Of a DNA stretch of 64,000 bases, positions 40,293 to 48,526 are shown piece after piece (the stretch's first letter is position 1; each line of letters starts with the position of its first letter). Source of the stretch: Mycolicibacterium sp. MU0053 (GTDB lineage Bacteria > Actinomycetota > Actinomycetes > Mycobacteriales > Mycobacteriaceae); NCBI RefSeq assembly GCF_963378095.1, contig NZ_OY726397.1, positions 992,001 to 1,056,000 of the forward strand. Direction: 5' to 3'. The position numbers were made by a program, and so were the translations under genes. The notes beneath the pieces are model-generated. The model did not search any database and was not told the DNA's origin. It was given only the letters and a program-made list of their open reading frames with translations.

Positions 40293-40293
40293 C
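40288..40293 (+). repeat. Target-site duplication CCTAGC (right), shared stop codon
   Basis: The palindrome CTAG in this copy gives TAG stop codons to both converging genes: the transposase on the plus strand (40290-40292) and the DUF3060 gene on the minus strand (40291-40289). Confidence 0.9.
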
Positions 40294-40912
40294 CCCCCTG
40301 TTCGACGACGTTGTCGAATCCCGACTGGCTCACCTGGGGCGCGCCGACGCGATAGGTGACCCGGTTCTCGAGCCCGGATATGCCGATCGCGTCCACCGAC
40401 TGAACGTTGACCGTATTCCTGACCCCGGAGACGGTCACCTCAAGGCAGTGACCGGTGACGGTGACGACGTTGTCGATACCGCTCACGCTCACGGAGTTGT
40501 TGTCGCAGTGCACCGTTTCGGTTTCCCCTATGCCCGAGAAGATCACGGTGCTGCCCGGGGCCGGGGCCGGGGCAGGGGTTGGCGCGGTGCGGGGGCGCGA
40601 CGGCGCGGTTGTGGCGGGAAAGCCCCCGCCGCCGCCGGAGAAGGTGGCGCGGCCCGACGTCGTCGACGAACCCCCGCTTGTCATCAGGTAAATCGCGACT
40701 CCGGTGCCGACGACGGCCAGCAGCGCCGTGATCCCGATCGCCGCCACGAGTCCGCCGCGGCCCCGCCGGGGTGGGGCGGGAGCGTCATAGCGCCACGGCG
40801 CGGTGGGCGGCGGGTACTGATCGGGGGAGGAGGTGCCCGGTTCGTAGTAGGAGTCGGCCAGCGACCGTTCCAGGTCGCGGATCCGGACCTCCGGGTCGTC
40901 CTGCGAACTCAC
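40289..40912 (-). CDS. DUF3060 membrane-anchored protein
   Basis: 207 residues. A short N-terminal helix (RIRDLERSLAD), a proline-rich stretch and one membrane segment (GGLVAAIGITALLAVVGTGV, about 54-75) are followed by a Gly/Pro/Ala spacer. The C-terminal DUF3060 beta-repeats come last: VHCDNNSVSVSGIDNVVTVT, HCLEVTVSGVRNTVNVQSVD, GISGLENRVTYR. Residues of this repeat (GxxNxVxV) form a right-handed beta-helix in related proteins. The outside-facing domain is probably a wall or surface structure. IS481 inserted exactly at the stop codon, leaving the coding sequence whole. Confidence 0.85.
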   Translation of the reverse strand: MSSQDDPEVRIRDLERSLADSYYEPGTSSPDQYPPPTAPWRYDAPAPPRRGRGGLVAAIGITALLAVVGTGVAIYLMTSGGSSTTSGRATFSGGGGGFPATTAPSRPRTAPTPAPAPAPGSTVIFSGIGETETVHCDNNSVSVSGIDNVVTVTGHCLEVTVSGVRNTVNVQSVDAIGISGLENRVTYRVGAPQVSQSGFDNVVEQGG

Positions 40913-40939
40913 CTGCAGATGGTCGCATAAATCCGGCGT

Positions 40940-41239
40940 TCAGCCTGTGCAGTCCAGCGACACCGTGATGGTGCGCCGGACCACGACCGGGACGAGCACG
41001 TTGCGGTCGTGACGACCGTCGAGTTGCACCAGGCGGGTCTGTTCCTGCGGATTGCGCACACTGGTGACCACACACCGCTCCAACGGTGCGCTGCCGATCC
41101 GGTCGACGTTGACGCTGAAACCTTGAGCCTCGAGCTGACCGATCACCACCACCGCGGACTCGGCGTGCGCCACCGCGCCCGGCGCCACCAGCACCCCGGT
41201 GACCGCGGCACCGACGGCGATCCAGAACGTCTTGGTCAT
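40940..41239 (-). CDS. Small secreted protein, paralogue of 51575-51856
   Basis: 99 residues from ATG 41239 (upstream in-frame starts would bury the signal peptide). Signal MTKTFWIAVGAAVTGVLVAP ends around AHA before ESA. The mature part contains GFSVNVDRIGSAPLERCVVT, then VRNPQEQTR and ITVSLDC. The same skeleton (VDRxGxxPLExCVVTxxRNPxxxxR and ITVSLDC) appears in the protein at 51575-51856. The two conserved cysteines are likely to form a disulfide. Mycobacterial family of unknown role. Confidence 0.78.
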   Translation of the reverse strand: MTKTFWIAVGAAVTGVLVAPGAVAHAESAVVVIGQLEAQGFSVNVDRIGSAPLERCVVTSVRNPQEQTRLVQLDGRHDRNVLVPVVVRRTITVSLDCTG

Positions 41240-41399
41240 CACGACGGCCTCTCCACGCTGTCCCAGCCCACTGAACACACGATGTGCGGCACGTAATGGT
41301 TCGATGTTGCCGCCCGCCAGTTGCGCCGCGTGGAATGCGGACGGAATACCCGTCGGCCCGCTAGCGTGAGACGTCCGCAGCACCTAGAGGAGGCGCAGC

Positions 41400-42875
41400 A
41401 TGCGAGCCGGGTCACCACCACGCGTCGACACCATCGGCAGGCGAATGCGGTTGCGCCGGCTGGTCTATCTGGTCACGGCAATGCTGATCGGCGCGCTCGG
41501 TGCCGCGGTGTTGGCCCCCACGGCCGCGGCCGAGGGCGAGAACTACGTCATTGCCACCGATATCACCTTCGCGCCCTTCGAGTTCCAGGACGACCAGGGT
41601 AATTTCGTCGGGATCGACATCGATCTGATCAAGGCGATCGCCGAGGATCAGGGCTTCACGGTCACCATCCGGCCGCTGGGCTTCGATGCCGCGCTGCAGG
41701 CGGTCCAGGCCAACCAGGCCGACGGCGTGATCGCGGGCATGTCCATCACCGATGAACGTAAAGCGGTGTTCGACTTCTCCGAACCCTATTTCGAATCCGG
41801 CGTCCAGATGGCGGTGCTCGAGACCAACACCGAGATCACCTCCTACGAGGATCTGCGCGGCAAGCGGGTCGCGGTCAAGAACGGCACCGAGGGCGCCGAG
41901 TTCGCCGAGTCGATCAAGGACGAATACGGTTTCAGCACGGTCTACTTCGCCGACTCGGCCTCGATGTTCGACGAAGTGCGCACCGGCAACTCCGACGCCA
42001 TCTTCGAGGACTACCCGGTATTGAACTACGGCATCGCCCAGGGCAACGGCTTCCTGGCCGTCACCCCCAAGGAGCAGGGGTCGAGCTACGGGTTTGCGGT
42101 CAACAAGGGCCAACAGGCCGAACTGCTGGCGAAGTTCAACGCCGGTTTAAACAACCTGCGGGAGTCGGGCCGCTACGACGAGATCATCGAGACCTATCTC
42201 GGTGCGGGTGCGGTGGTCGCCGACAACTCGATTCTCGGCCTGCTGAAGAGCACCTTCCCGCTGCTGATGGCCGGCCTGAAGATCACCGCGATCCTGACCG
42301 TGGTCTCGATCGCGATCGCGCTGCTGCTGGGCATCGTCTTCGGTCTGATGCGGGTGTCGCGCTCGCTGTGGTTGCGGGCCATCGGCACCACTTACGTCGA
42401 CATCTTCCGGGGCACGCCGCTGCTGGTGCAGGCGTTCTTCATCTACTTCGGCATTCCCTCGGCGATGGGCTTCCAGATGACGGCCATGACGGCCGGCATC
42501 ATCACGCTGTCCCTGAATGCCGGCGCCTACATGACCGAGATTGTCCGCGGTGGCATCCTGTCGGTGGACAAGGGGCAGATGGAGGCCTCCCGCAGCCTCG
42601 GCATCGGGTACCTGCCGACCATGCGAAAAGTCATTCTGCCGCAGGCAATCCGGACCATGGTGCCGTCCTACATCAACCAGTTCGTGATCACCTTGAAGGA
42701 CACCTCGATCCTGTCGGTGATCGGTATCGCCGAACTGACCCAAACCGGGCGGATCATCATCGCCCGCAACTTCCAGTCCTTCAACATGTGGTTGATCATC
42801 GGCATCATCTACTTCGTCGTCATCATGGCGCTGACCAAGTTCTCGGACCGACTCGAGAAGAGGCTCGTGAAATGA
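41400..42875 (+). CDS. Glutamine-type ABC transporter: fused binding protein and permease
   Basis: A 491-residue fusion. A signal/anchor segment (about 22-45) precedes an amino-acid solute-binding domain (about 47-265: [39 protein letters not shown]). The permease domain (about 275-485) has five or so membrane helices and the EAA-type loop [20 protein letters not shown]. Such fusions are known in Gram-positive glutamine/glutamate importers. The stop overlaps the ATPase start (ATGA). AGAGGAGG precedes the ATG. It probably imports glutamine, glutamate or a polar amino acid; just downstream lies the ectoine operon, which consumes aspartate-family and glutamate nitrogen. Confidence 0.9.
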   Translation: MRAGSPPRVDTIGRRMRLRRLVYLVTAMLIGALGAAVLAPTAAAEGENYVIATDITFAPFEFQDDQGNFVGIDIDLIKAIAEDQGFTVTIRPLGFDAALQAVQANQADGVIAGMSITDERKAVFDFSEPYFESGVQMAVLETNTEITSYEDLRGKRVAVKNGTEGAEFAESIKDEYGFSTVYFADSASMFDEVRTGNSDAIFEDYPVLNYGIAQGNGFLAVTPKEQGSSYGFAVNKGQQAELLAKFNAGLNNLRESGRYDEIIETYLGAGAVVADNSILGLLKSTFPLLMAGLKITAILTVVSIAIALLLGIVFGLMRVSRSLWLRAIGTTYVDIFRGTPLLVQAFFIYFGIPSAMGFQMTAMTAGIITLSLNAGAYMTEIVRGGILSVDKGQMEASRSLGIGYLPTMRKVILPQAIRTMVPSYINQFVITLKDTSILSVIGIAELTQTGRIIIARNFQSFNMWLIIGIIYFVVIMALTKFSDRLEKRLVK

Positions 42876-43645
42876 ACCAGCTGGCACCGGAAACCGCCGC
42901 GGCCGAACCCGCGGGCAGTGTCAAGATTCGCATCGAGGGCCTCAAGAAGTCCTTCGGCGATCTGGTGGTCCTCGACGGCATCAGCACGACCGTCAGCCAG
43001 GGCGAGGTCGTCTGCGTCATCGGCCCCTCCGGTTCGGGCAAGTCGACGTTTTTGCGTTGCCTCAACAAGCTCGAGGACATCACCGACGGCAAAGTATTCG
43101 TCGAGGAGTTCGACCTGACCGACAAGAAGGTGGATCTGGACCAGGTCCGCCAGCACATCGGCATGGTGTTCCAGCACTTCAACCTCTTCCCGCACATGAC
43201 CGTGATCGAGAACGTCACGCTCGCACCGCTGTTGACCAAGAAGATGGACAAGGCGACCGCGAAGAAGCGCGCTCTGGACCTGCTGGACCAGGTGGGTCTG
43301 GCCGAGAAGGCGTACGTCAAACCGGCGACCTTGTCCGGTGGGCAGAAGCAGCGGGTGGCCATCGCGCGTGCGCTGGCGATGAACCCGTCGATCATGTTGT
43401 TCGACGAGGCCACCAGCGCGTTGGATCCGGAGATGGTCGGCGACGTCCTCGAGGTGTTGCGCCGGCTGGCGGTGGAGGGCATGACCATGGTGGTGGTGAC
43501 CCACGAGATGGGGTTCGCCCGGGAGGTGGCCTCGCGGGTGCTCTTCATGGCCGACGGCAACATCGTCGAGGATGACACCCCGGACGAGGTTTTCGGCAAT
43601 CCCAAGCATCCGCGGTTGCGGGAGTTCCTCTCCAAGGTGCTCTGA
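42872..43645 (+). CDS. glnQ: Polar amino acid ABC transporter ATPase
   Basis: A 257-residue ATP-binding subunit. Walker [12 protein letters not shown]-loop [15 protein letters not shown] signature [15 protein letters not shown], Walker [13 protein letters not shown] and the switch His in [10 protein letters not shown] are all present, and the Q-loop/Phe pattern is that of GlnQ/HisP. It is translationally coupled to the fused binding protein-permease. A hairpin at 43711-43739 probably ends the operon. Confidence 0.93.
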   Translation: MNQLAPETAAAEPAGSVKIRIEGLKKSFGDLVVLDGISTTVSQGEVVCVIGPSGSGKSTFLRCLNKLEDITDGKVFVEEFDLTDKKVDLDQVRQHIGMVFQHFNLFPHMTVIENVTLAPLLTKKMDKATAKKRALDLLDQVGLAEKAYVKPATLSGGQKQRVAIARALAMNPSIMLFDEATSALDPEMVGDVLEVLRRLAVEGMTMVVVTHEMGFAREVASRVLFMADGNIVEDDTPDEVFGNPKHPRLREFLSKVL

Positions 43646-43710
43646 CGGGTCATCGGTGAACCCTGGCAGGTCCCCTGTCAATTTGATAACGATTTGGTAA
43701 CGACAACGGC

Positions 43711-43743
43711 AGGCCGTGGAGCAGGGCTTTTGCCGGCCTTTCG
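43711..43743 (+). terminator. Rho-independent-like terminator of the transporter operon
   Basis: AGGCCG and CGGCCT pair around a 17-nt loop and are followed by TTCGGC. A weaker hairpin (TGGCAG/CTGTCA) lies earlier at about 43665-43681. Confidence 0.45.
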
Positions 43744-43810
43744 GCTGTCGTGCTCGCGTGATGCCAGTCCGAACCGGGGTGGCGGCGTTTGATTAGTCCG
43801 TCCGGGTTGC

Positions 43811-43849
43811 CTACGTTGAGATGCACCGATGCCTGAGACTCAAACGTAG
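43811..43849. promoter_or_regulatory. Inverted repeat in the ectABCD leader
   Basis: CTACGTTGAG and CTCAAACGTAG are inverted arms (one bulged base) 18 nt apart, ending 36 bp before the ectA ATG. This may be an operator or an RNA hairpin of the ectoine operon; no known osmotic regulator site was recognised. Confidence 0.4.
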
Positions 43850-43885
43850 ATCGATGACTTGTTCGGTGGTGACAGCTAACTAGAT

Positions 43886-44473
43886 ATGTTCGCTTCTGAT
43901 AGGGAACAGCAAGGCGTTTCTGCCGTGTCCAACGGGCATGGCCAACTGCAGACAGCGCGATCTTGGGATGGGTTTTTACGCCGTCCGACGGGATCGGACG
44001 CTATCGCCATGCATCGACTGGTGGCCGAGAGTGAAGTGCTGGATCAGAACTCGACGTACGCCTATCTGCTGATGGCGACCGAGTTTGCCGACACTTCGAT
44101 TGTGGCCGACCGCGACGGCCAACTCTTCGGGTTTGTAATGGGTTACCACCCGCCGGCCCGGCCCCAGGCGCTGTTCGTCTGGCAGGTGGTCGTCACTCCG
44201 GCGGCGCAGGGCACCGGCCTGGGCGCGGCGATGCTCGACACGCTGATCGAACGGGTACGCAGGGAGCGGCACGGCCATCCCGTCACCCTGGAAGCCACTG
44301 TTGCGCCGAGCAATTCGGCGTCGCGCGCGCTGTTCGGTGGCGTCGCACGCCGGCATGGCGTCCCGGTGACCGAGCTGCCCTGGTTCGGCACCGAACTGCT
44401 GGATGCCGATCAGGCGCACGAGGAAGAGCCGCTGCTGCGGATCGGCCCCATCACTGCCGAGCTCACCAGGTGA
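43886..44473 (+). CDS. ectA: Diaminobutyrate acetyltransferase
   Basis: A 195-residue GNAT enzyme acetylating L-2,4-diaminobutyrate, the second step of ectoine synthesis. The acetyl-CoA binding region is QVVVTPAAQGTGLGAAMLD, with family residues YAYLLMATEFADTS and APSNSASRALF. ATG 43886 has a poor ribosome site; GTG at 43925 after CAAGG is a likely alternative. It heads ectABCD, with 27 bp to ectB. Confidence 0.93.
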   Translation: MFASDREQQGVSAVSNGHGQLQTARSWDGFLRRPTGSDAIAMHRLVAESEVLDQNSTYAYLLMATEFADTSIVADRDGQLFGFVMGYHPPARPQALFVWQVVVTPAAQGTGLGAAMLDTLIERVRRERHGHPVTLEATVAPSNSASRALFGGVARRHGVPVTELPWFGTELLDADQAHEEEPLLRIGPITAELTR

Positions 44474-44500
44474 AAATTTCAACCAACCGGAAGGGACGTC

Positions 44501-45790
44501 ATGACGTCACTTGCACCACTGCTCAAATTGTCCGAATCTGATTTGCCGGACGTATATCAGTCCGTCGAGTCCGAAGTGCGAAGTTATTGCCGCAGTTGGC
44601 CAACGGTGATGGAACACGCGCAGGGGTCTTACATCACCGATGTCAACGGCCGCGAGTACCTGGACTTCTTCGCCGGCGCCGGAGCGCTCAACTACGGGCA
44701 CAACAATCCGGTGCTCAAGTCGGCTTTGATCGACTACCTGACCAACGACGGGATCGTGCATTCGCTGGACATCGCGACCGTTGCGAAAACCGACTTCCTC
44801 ACCGCGTTCGAGGGGCTGATCCTCAAGCCGCGCGGGCTGGACTACAAGGTGCAGTTCCCCGGGCCCACTGGGACCAACGCGGTCGAATCGGCGCTCAAGC
44901 TGGCCCGCAAGGTGACCGGACGTGAGTCGATCATCAACTTCACCAACGCGTTTCACGGAATGACCTTGGGCTCGCTGTCGGTCACCGGAAACTCGATGAA
45001 GCGGGCCGGTGCGGGTATCCCGTTGGTGCACGCAACCCCGATGCCCTACGACAACTACTTCGACGGCGTCACCGAGGACTTTCACTGGTTCGAGCGCGTT
45101 CTCGACGACTCGGGCGGCGGTCTGAACCGGCCCGCCGCGGTGATCGTCGAGACTGTGCAGGGCGAGGGTGGAGTCAACGTCGCCCGGGTGGAATGGCTGC
45201 AGGCCCTGGCTGCGCTGTGTCGCAGCCGCGACATCCTGTTGATCGTCGACGACGTCCAGATGGGTTGCGGCCGTACCGGACCGTTCTTCAGCTTCGAGGT
45301 GGCCGGTATCGAACCCGACATCGTGACGTTGTCGAAGTCGATCAGCGGCTACGGACTCCCGATGGCGCTCACGCTGTTCCGTTCGGACCTCGACGTGTGG
45401 ACTCCGGGCGAGCACAACGGCACGTTCCGTGGACACAACCCCGCGTTCGTGACTGCCACCAAGGCGTTGGAAACCTATTGGCAGTCTGCCGATTTCACTG
45501 ATCAGACGCAGTCCAAGGGCGAGCTGATGCGCGCCCGACTCGACGGTATCGCCGGTACTCACGACGGCATCAGCACGCGCGGACGCGGCATGGTGCAGGC
45601 CCTGAAGTTCGACGACGCGCCGGCCGCGGAAGCGGTGTGCGGGGCGGCCTTTGAACGCGGTCTGCTCGCCGAGACCAGCGGCCCGTCCGACGAGGTGGTC
45701 AAACTGCTGCCCCCGTTGACCACGTCGGAGGCCGACCTGGAATCCGGCTTGGACATCCTGGCCGAAGCGGTGGCCGCGACACTGGCGTAG
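44501..45790 (+). CDS. ectB: Diaminobutyrate-2-oxoglutarate transaminase
   Basis: A 429-residue class-III PLP aminotransferase making diaminobutyrate from aspartate semialdehyde and glutamate, the first ectoine step. Visible are the PLP-phosphate region GPTGTNAVESALKLARK, the Asp of LIVDDVQMGCGRTG and the Schiff-base Lys in VTLSKSISGYGLP. Length is typical for EctB. It needs glutamate, so the glutamine/glutamate importer immediately upstream is suggestive. Confidence 0.95.
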   Translation: MTSLAPLLKLSESDLPDVYQSVESEVRSYCRSWPTVMEHAQGSYITDVNGREYLDFFAGAGALNYGHNNPVLKSALIDYLTNDGIVHSLDIATVAKTDFLTAFEGLILKPRGLDYKVQFPGPTGTNAVESALKLARKVTGRESIINFTNAFHGMTLGSLSVTGNSMKRAGAGIPLVHATPMPYDNYFDGVTEDFHWFERVLDDSGGGLNRPAAVIVETVQGEGGVNVARVEWLQALAALCRSRDILLIVDDVQMGCGRTGPFFSFEVAGIEPDIVTLSKSISGYGLPMALTLFRSDLDVWTPGEHNGTFRGHNPAFVTATKALETYWQSADFTDQTQSKGELMRARLDGIAGTHDGISTRGRGMVQALKFDDAPAAEAVCGAAFERGLLAETSGPSDEVVKLLPPLTTSEADLESGLDILAEAVAATLA

Positions 45791-45823
45791 CGGGAAGCCG
45801 CGAACGCCCGAAGGAGTGAAGTC

Positions 45824-46213
45824 ATGATTGTGCGTACTACTGCCGAGATCACGGGCACCGAACGTGATGTCGCCGATGCCGCTTGGCGTTCCAAGCGCAT
45901 CATCTTGGCCGGTGACGGCGCGGGGTTCTCGTTCCACGAGACCACCATCAACGCGAACTCGGTCAGCGAGTTCCAGTACCGCCACCACGTCGAGGCCGTT
46001 TGGATAGTGGAGGGGTCGGGAGTCCTGACCAACCTCGAGAACGGCGAGGAATTCAAGCTGGAACCCGGCACCATGTACCTCCTCGATGGGCACGAGAAGC
46101 ATCGGGTGACCTGCCATGAGCAGCTGCGGATGCTGTGTGTGTTCAACCCGCCGGTAACGGGTAAAGAGGTGCACGACGAGACGGGAACGTATCCGCCTTC
46201 GATTCTGGAATAG
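45824..46213 (+). CDS. ectC: Ectoine synthase
   Basis: A 129-residue cupin cyclising N-gamma-acetyl-diaminobutyrate to ectoine. The conserved metal-binding and active-site stretch is visible as HHVEAVWIVEGSGVLTNLEN and PGTMYLLDGHEKHRVTC. A GAAGGAGTGAAGTC ribosome site precedes the ATG. Typical length. Confidence 0.96.
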   Translation: MIVRTTAEITGTERDVADAAWRSKRIILAGDGAGFSFHETTINANSVSEFQYRHHVEAVWIVEGSGVLTNLENGEEFKLEPGTMYLLDGHEKHRVTCHEQLRMLCVFNPPVTGKEVHDETGTYPPSILE

Positions 46214-46224
46214 CGAGGCAGGTC

Positions 46225-47109
46225 ATGACGGTTGTGCACGACAACTATCCGACCCGGCTCGATCACGCAATCGCGCCGGTGCCGCGGGTGGAACCCGCGG
46301 TTTGGGGTGAGCAGGTCCACGGCCCGCTCGGCGAGGAAGCCCTGGCCTCGTTCGCCGAGCGGGGCTACCTGATCCGGCCGAATACCGTTGGTGAGCAATG
46401 GTTACCGCCGTTGCGTCAGGAGCTGGAACGGCTGGCCGCCGAGCTCGACGCCGACGACCCGCGCGTCATCAGGGAGCCCGGCGGCGGCATCCGCTCGGTG
46501 TTCGAGCCGCACCTGCTCAGCGACCTCATTGCCGAGGTGGTGTCACTGGACACGGTCTTGCCGATCGCGCGCCAGCTGCTGTGCAGTGACGTCTACATCC
46601 ATCAGGCGCGGATCAACATGATGCCGGGCTTCACCGGAAGCGGGTTCTACTGGCATTCGGACTTCGAAACCTGGCACGCCGAGGACGGGATGCCGGCCAT
46701 TCGGGCGGTGTCCTGCTCAATTGCGTTGACCGACAACTACGCATTCAACGGCTCGTTGATGGTGATGCCGGGCTCGCACCACACGTTCTACCCGTGTGTC
46801 GGCGCCACCCCGAGCGACAACCACGCCACCTCGCTGGTGGCCCAGGAGGTCGGGGTGCCGGATCGTGACACCCTGACCAAGGCCGCGGCGCAGTTCGGCA
46901 TCGACCAGTTCACCGGACCGGCCGGTTCGGCGCTGTGGTTCGACGCGAACCTGCTGCACGGCTCGGGCTCCAACATCACGCCGTTTCCCCGGTCGAACGT
47001 TTTTCTGGTGTTCAACTCGGTGGAGAACGAGCTGACGGCGCCGTTCGCCGCCGACAAGCCTCGCCCGGAGTATCTGGCGGCCCGGCACTACCAGCCCTTC
47101 GGCGAGTAG
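46225..47109 (+). CDS. ectD: Ectoine hydroxylase
   Basis: A 294-residue Fe(II)/2-oxoglutarate dioxygenase giving 5-hydroxyectoine. The iron triad is visible as HxD in FYWHSDFETWHAEDGMP and the distal His in LLHGSGSNITPFPRSN; the Arg binding 2-oxoglutarate follows in that segment. It is 11 bp after ectC, so the operon makes both ectoine and hydroxyectoine, protecting against salt, heat and desiccation. The stop abuts the convergent DoxX gene. Confidence 0.96.
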   Translation: MTVVHDNYPTRLDHAIAPVPRVEPAVWGEQVHGPLGEEALASFAERGYLIRPNTVGEQWLPPLRQELERLAAELDADDPRVIREPGGGIRSVFEPHLLSDLIAEVVSLDTVLPIARQLLCSDVYIHQARINMMPGFTGSGFYWHSDFETWHAEDGMPAIRAVSCSIALTDNYAFNGSLMVMPGSHHTFYPCVGATPSDNHATSLVAQEVGVPDRDTLTKAAAQFGIDQFTGPAGSALWFDANLLHGSGSNITPFPRSNVFLVFNSVENELTAPFAADKPRPEYLAARHYQPFGE

Positions 47110-47463
47110 CTACACCAGCGGCAGGAAGTAGGCCACCGACGCGATTGCCAGCACGAGGAAGGCGCCGGGGAAGGCGATGTTGTAGAACACCCGCGTCTTG
47201 ATGTGTACGGCGACTGCGCCGATGAAGAACAGGGTCAGGCCGATACCGGCGGCGAGGCCCAGCCACGGCAGCGCAAGCAGGCCGACGGCCAGACCGGCGG
47301 CCCCGGCCAGCTTGAGCGTCGCCAGGTACGGCACCGCGGTCGCGGGGACGCGCACCTCGGCGGAGTTCTTCACGACAAACCCGGCCTTCAGATAGTCGGC
47401 GACCGCGACGAAGACGTTCGCGGCGATTCCCAACGCGGTGGCGCCGAACAGTACGGCGGTCAT
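47110..47463 (-). CDS. DoxX-family membrane protein
   Basis: A 117-residue protein with four hydrophobic segments: LFGATALGIAANVFVAVADY, then LATLKLAGAAGLAVGLLALP, GLAAGIGLTLFFIGAVAVHI and AFLVLAIASVAYFLPLV. The KLAG segment is typical of DoxX-like proteins. The ATG at 47463 overlaps the stop of an 18-codon leader frame. It is divergent from an ECF sigma gene and preceded by a promoter of the type used by ECF41 sigma factors. DoxX-like genes are common targets of such sigma factors. Possibly involved in membrane redox stress. Confidence 0.82.
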   Translation of the reverse strand: MTAVLFGATALGIAANVFVAVADYLKAGFVVKNSAEVRVPATAVPYLATLKLAGAAGLAVGLLALPWLGLAAGIGLTLFFIGAVAVHIKTRVFYNIAFPGAFLVLAIASVAYFLPLV

Positions 47464-47516
47464 GCGGCGCCGCCGTCGCAGCGCCGGGGCCGGTACGGAT
47501 TGATCGGTAGGCTCAT
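47460..47516 (-). CDS. 18-residue leader frame before DoxX gene
   Basis: ATG 47516 has a GAGGAG site nine bases upstream and encodes MSLPINPYRPRRCDGGAA, with its stop overlapping the DoxX ATG. It may be a coupled leader peptide or the remnant of a longer gene. Confidence 0.35.
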   Translation of the reverse strand: MSLPINPYRPRRCDGGAA

Positions 47517-47571
47517 TTCGGGTCGCTCCTCGGTGTCGCGAAGGGTTACGAGACGGGGGTCTCGTCCATCC

Positions 47572-47598
47572 GACGTCTGGCACCGGCGAAAGGTGACA
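47572..47598 (-). promoter_or_regulatory. ECF41-type promoter of the DoxX gene
   Basis: On the minus strand TGTCACC (47598-47592), a 16-bp spacer, and CGTC (47575-47572) match the ECF41 promoter pattern TGTCACA-N16-CGTC. It overlaps the ribosome region of the divergent sigma gene. Confidence 0.7.
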
Positions 47599-47602
47599 CC
47601 GA

Positions 47603-48457
47603 TTGCTACCCGAAGCGGATTTCGATGCGGCACGACCGCAGTTGACGGCGGTCGCGTTCCGGTTGCTCGGCTCGATCCACGATGCCGAGGACGCGGTGCA
47701 GACGACGTGGCTGCGGGCAACGGCCGCGGACTCCGGCGAGGTGCGCAACAGCGCGGCCTGGCTGACGACCGTGCTCACTCGGGTCTGTCTCGACCACCTG
47801 CGGGCGCGCGCCCGACGCCCCGAGGAACCGTTGTCGGCCGACCTGGTCGCGGCCGACGAGCTGGCCGCCGATGAGCAGTACCTACGCCGCGAAAGCGTCT
47901 CGCGGGCACTGCTTGTGGTGCTCGACCGGCTGACCCCCACGCAGCGCGTCGCCTACGTGCTGCACGATCTGTTCGACCTGCCGTTCCGGCAGATCGCGGA
48001 AACCCTCAACACCACCGCCGAGAACGCGAAGAAGCAGGCCAGCCGGGCCCGTCGGCGTATCGCTGCGCCCAGTACGACAGCCGAGCGCGATGCCGGCGCG
48101 GATCCCGCCGTCGTCGCCGCCTTTCTCGACGCGGCCGGCGGCGGTGATCTGGACCGGATGATCGCCCTGATGGTCGAGGACTGCGTGCGGGTCGCCGACG
48201 CGGACCTCGTGCCCCCGGGCACTGCGCCCACCGTCACCGGCGCCCGCGCCATCGCGGAGGAGACCGTACTGTTCGCTGACCGGATCCGTGCGGCGGCACC
48301 GCTACTGGTCGACGGCCGGCCCGCGCATGTCATCGCCCCCGGTGGGCATCTATTCGCGCTCATCCACGTCGAGACCCGTGCGAGCCTCGTCAGCCGCGTC
48401 ACCATCAGCAGGGCGCCGGCGCACTCGGCGATGACCCTGAATACGCACTTGCCTTAG
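47603..48457 (+). CDS. ECF sigma factor with SnoaL-like C-terminal domain (ECF41/SigJ type)
   Basis: A 284-residue sigma factor starting at TTG 47603 after GAAAGGTG. Region 2 is at 8-75 (AVAFRLLGSIHDAEDAVQTT, WLTTVLTRVCLDHLRARAR) and region 4 at about 105-155 (QRVAYVLHDLFDLPFRQIAE). A SnoaL-like extension of about 110 residues follows, the fold that controls activity in the ECF41 group without an anti-sigma factor. The DGGG motif usual in that extension is replaced by DADLVPP, and the NPDKL motif near the end is not seen, so regulation may differ. The divergent DoxX gene has a matching promoter. Confidence 0.85.
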   Translation: MLPEADFDAARPQLTAVAFRLLGSIHDAEDAVQTTWLRATAADSGEVRNSAAWLTTVLTRVCLDHLRARARRPEEPLSADLVAADELAADEQYLRRESVSRALLVVLDRLTPTQRVAYVLHDLFDLPFRQIAETLNTTAENAKKQASRARRRIAAPSTTAERDAGADPAVVAAFLDAAGGGDLDRMIALMVEDCVRVADADLVPPGTAPTVTGARAIAEETVLFADRIRAAAPLLVDGRPAHVIAPGGHLFALIHVETRASLVSRVTISRAPAHSAMTLNTHLP

Positions 48458-48467
48458 CCTAACCAAA
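48449..48467. promoter_or_regulatory. IdeR-like iron box
   Basis: The 19-mer TTGCCTTAGCCTAACCAAA matches the IdeR consensus TTAGGTTAGGCTAACCTAA at 14 positions, best in the core TTAGCCTAACC. It overlaps the sigma gene stop and lies 60 bp before the methyltransferase start, a position suited to repression by iron-loaded IdeR. Confidence 0.5.
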
Positions 48468-48526
48468 CTCCTAGTGTTACGCGGAGAGATTTCCTTTTAA
48501 TTCGGCTCACCCGAGGGGACCCGCAG

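Noticed and set aside
43780..43812. SigF/SigB-type promoter (GTTT then GGGTT) before ectA
   Set aside because: The spacer is only 13 bp, too short for the known consensus.
44507..46174. Long minus-strand frame opposite ectB/ectC
   Set aside because: Low-complexity product with no recognisable domain; the plus-strand frames are clear ectoine genes.
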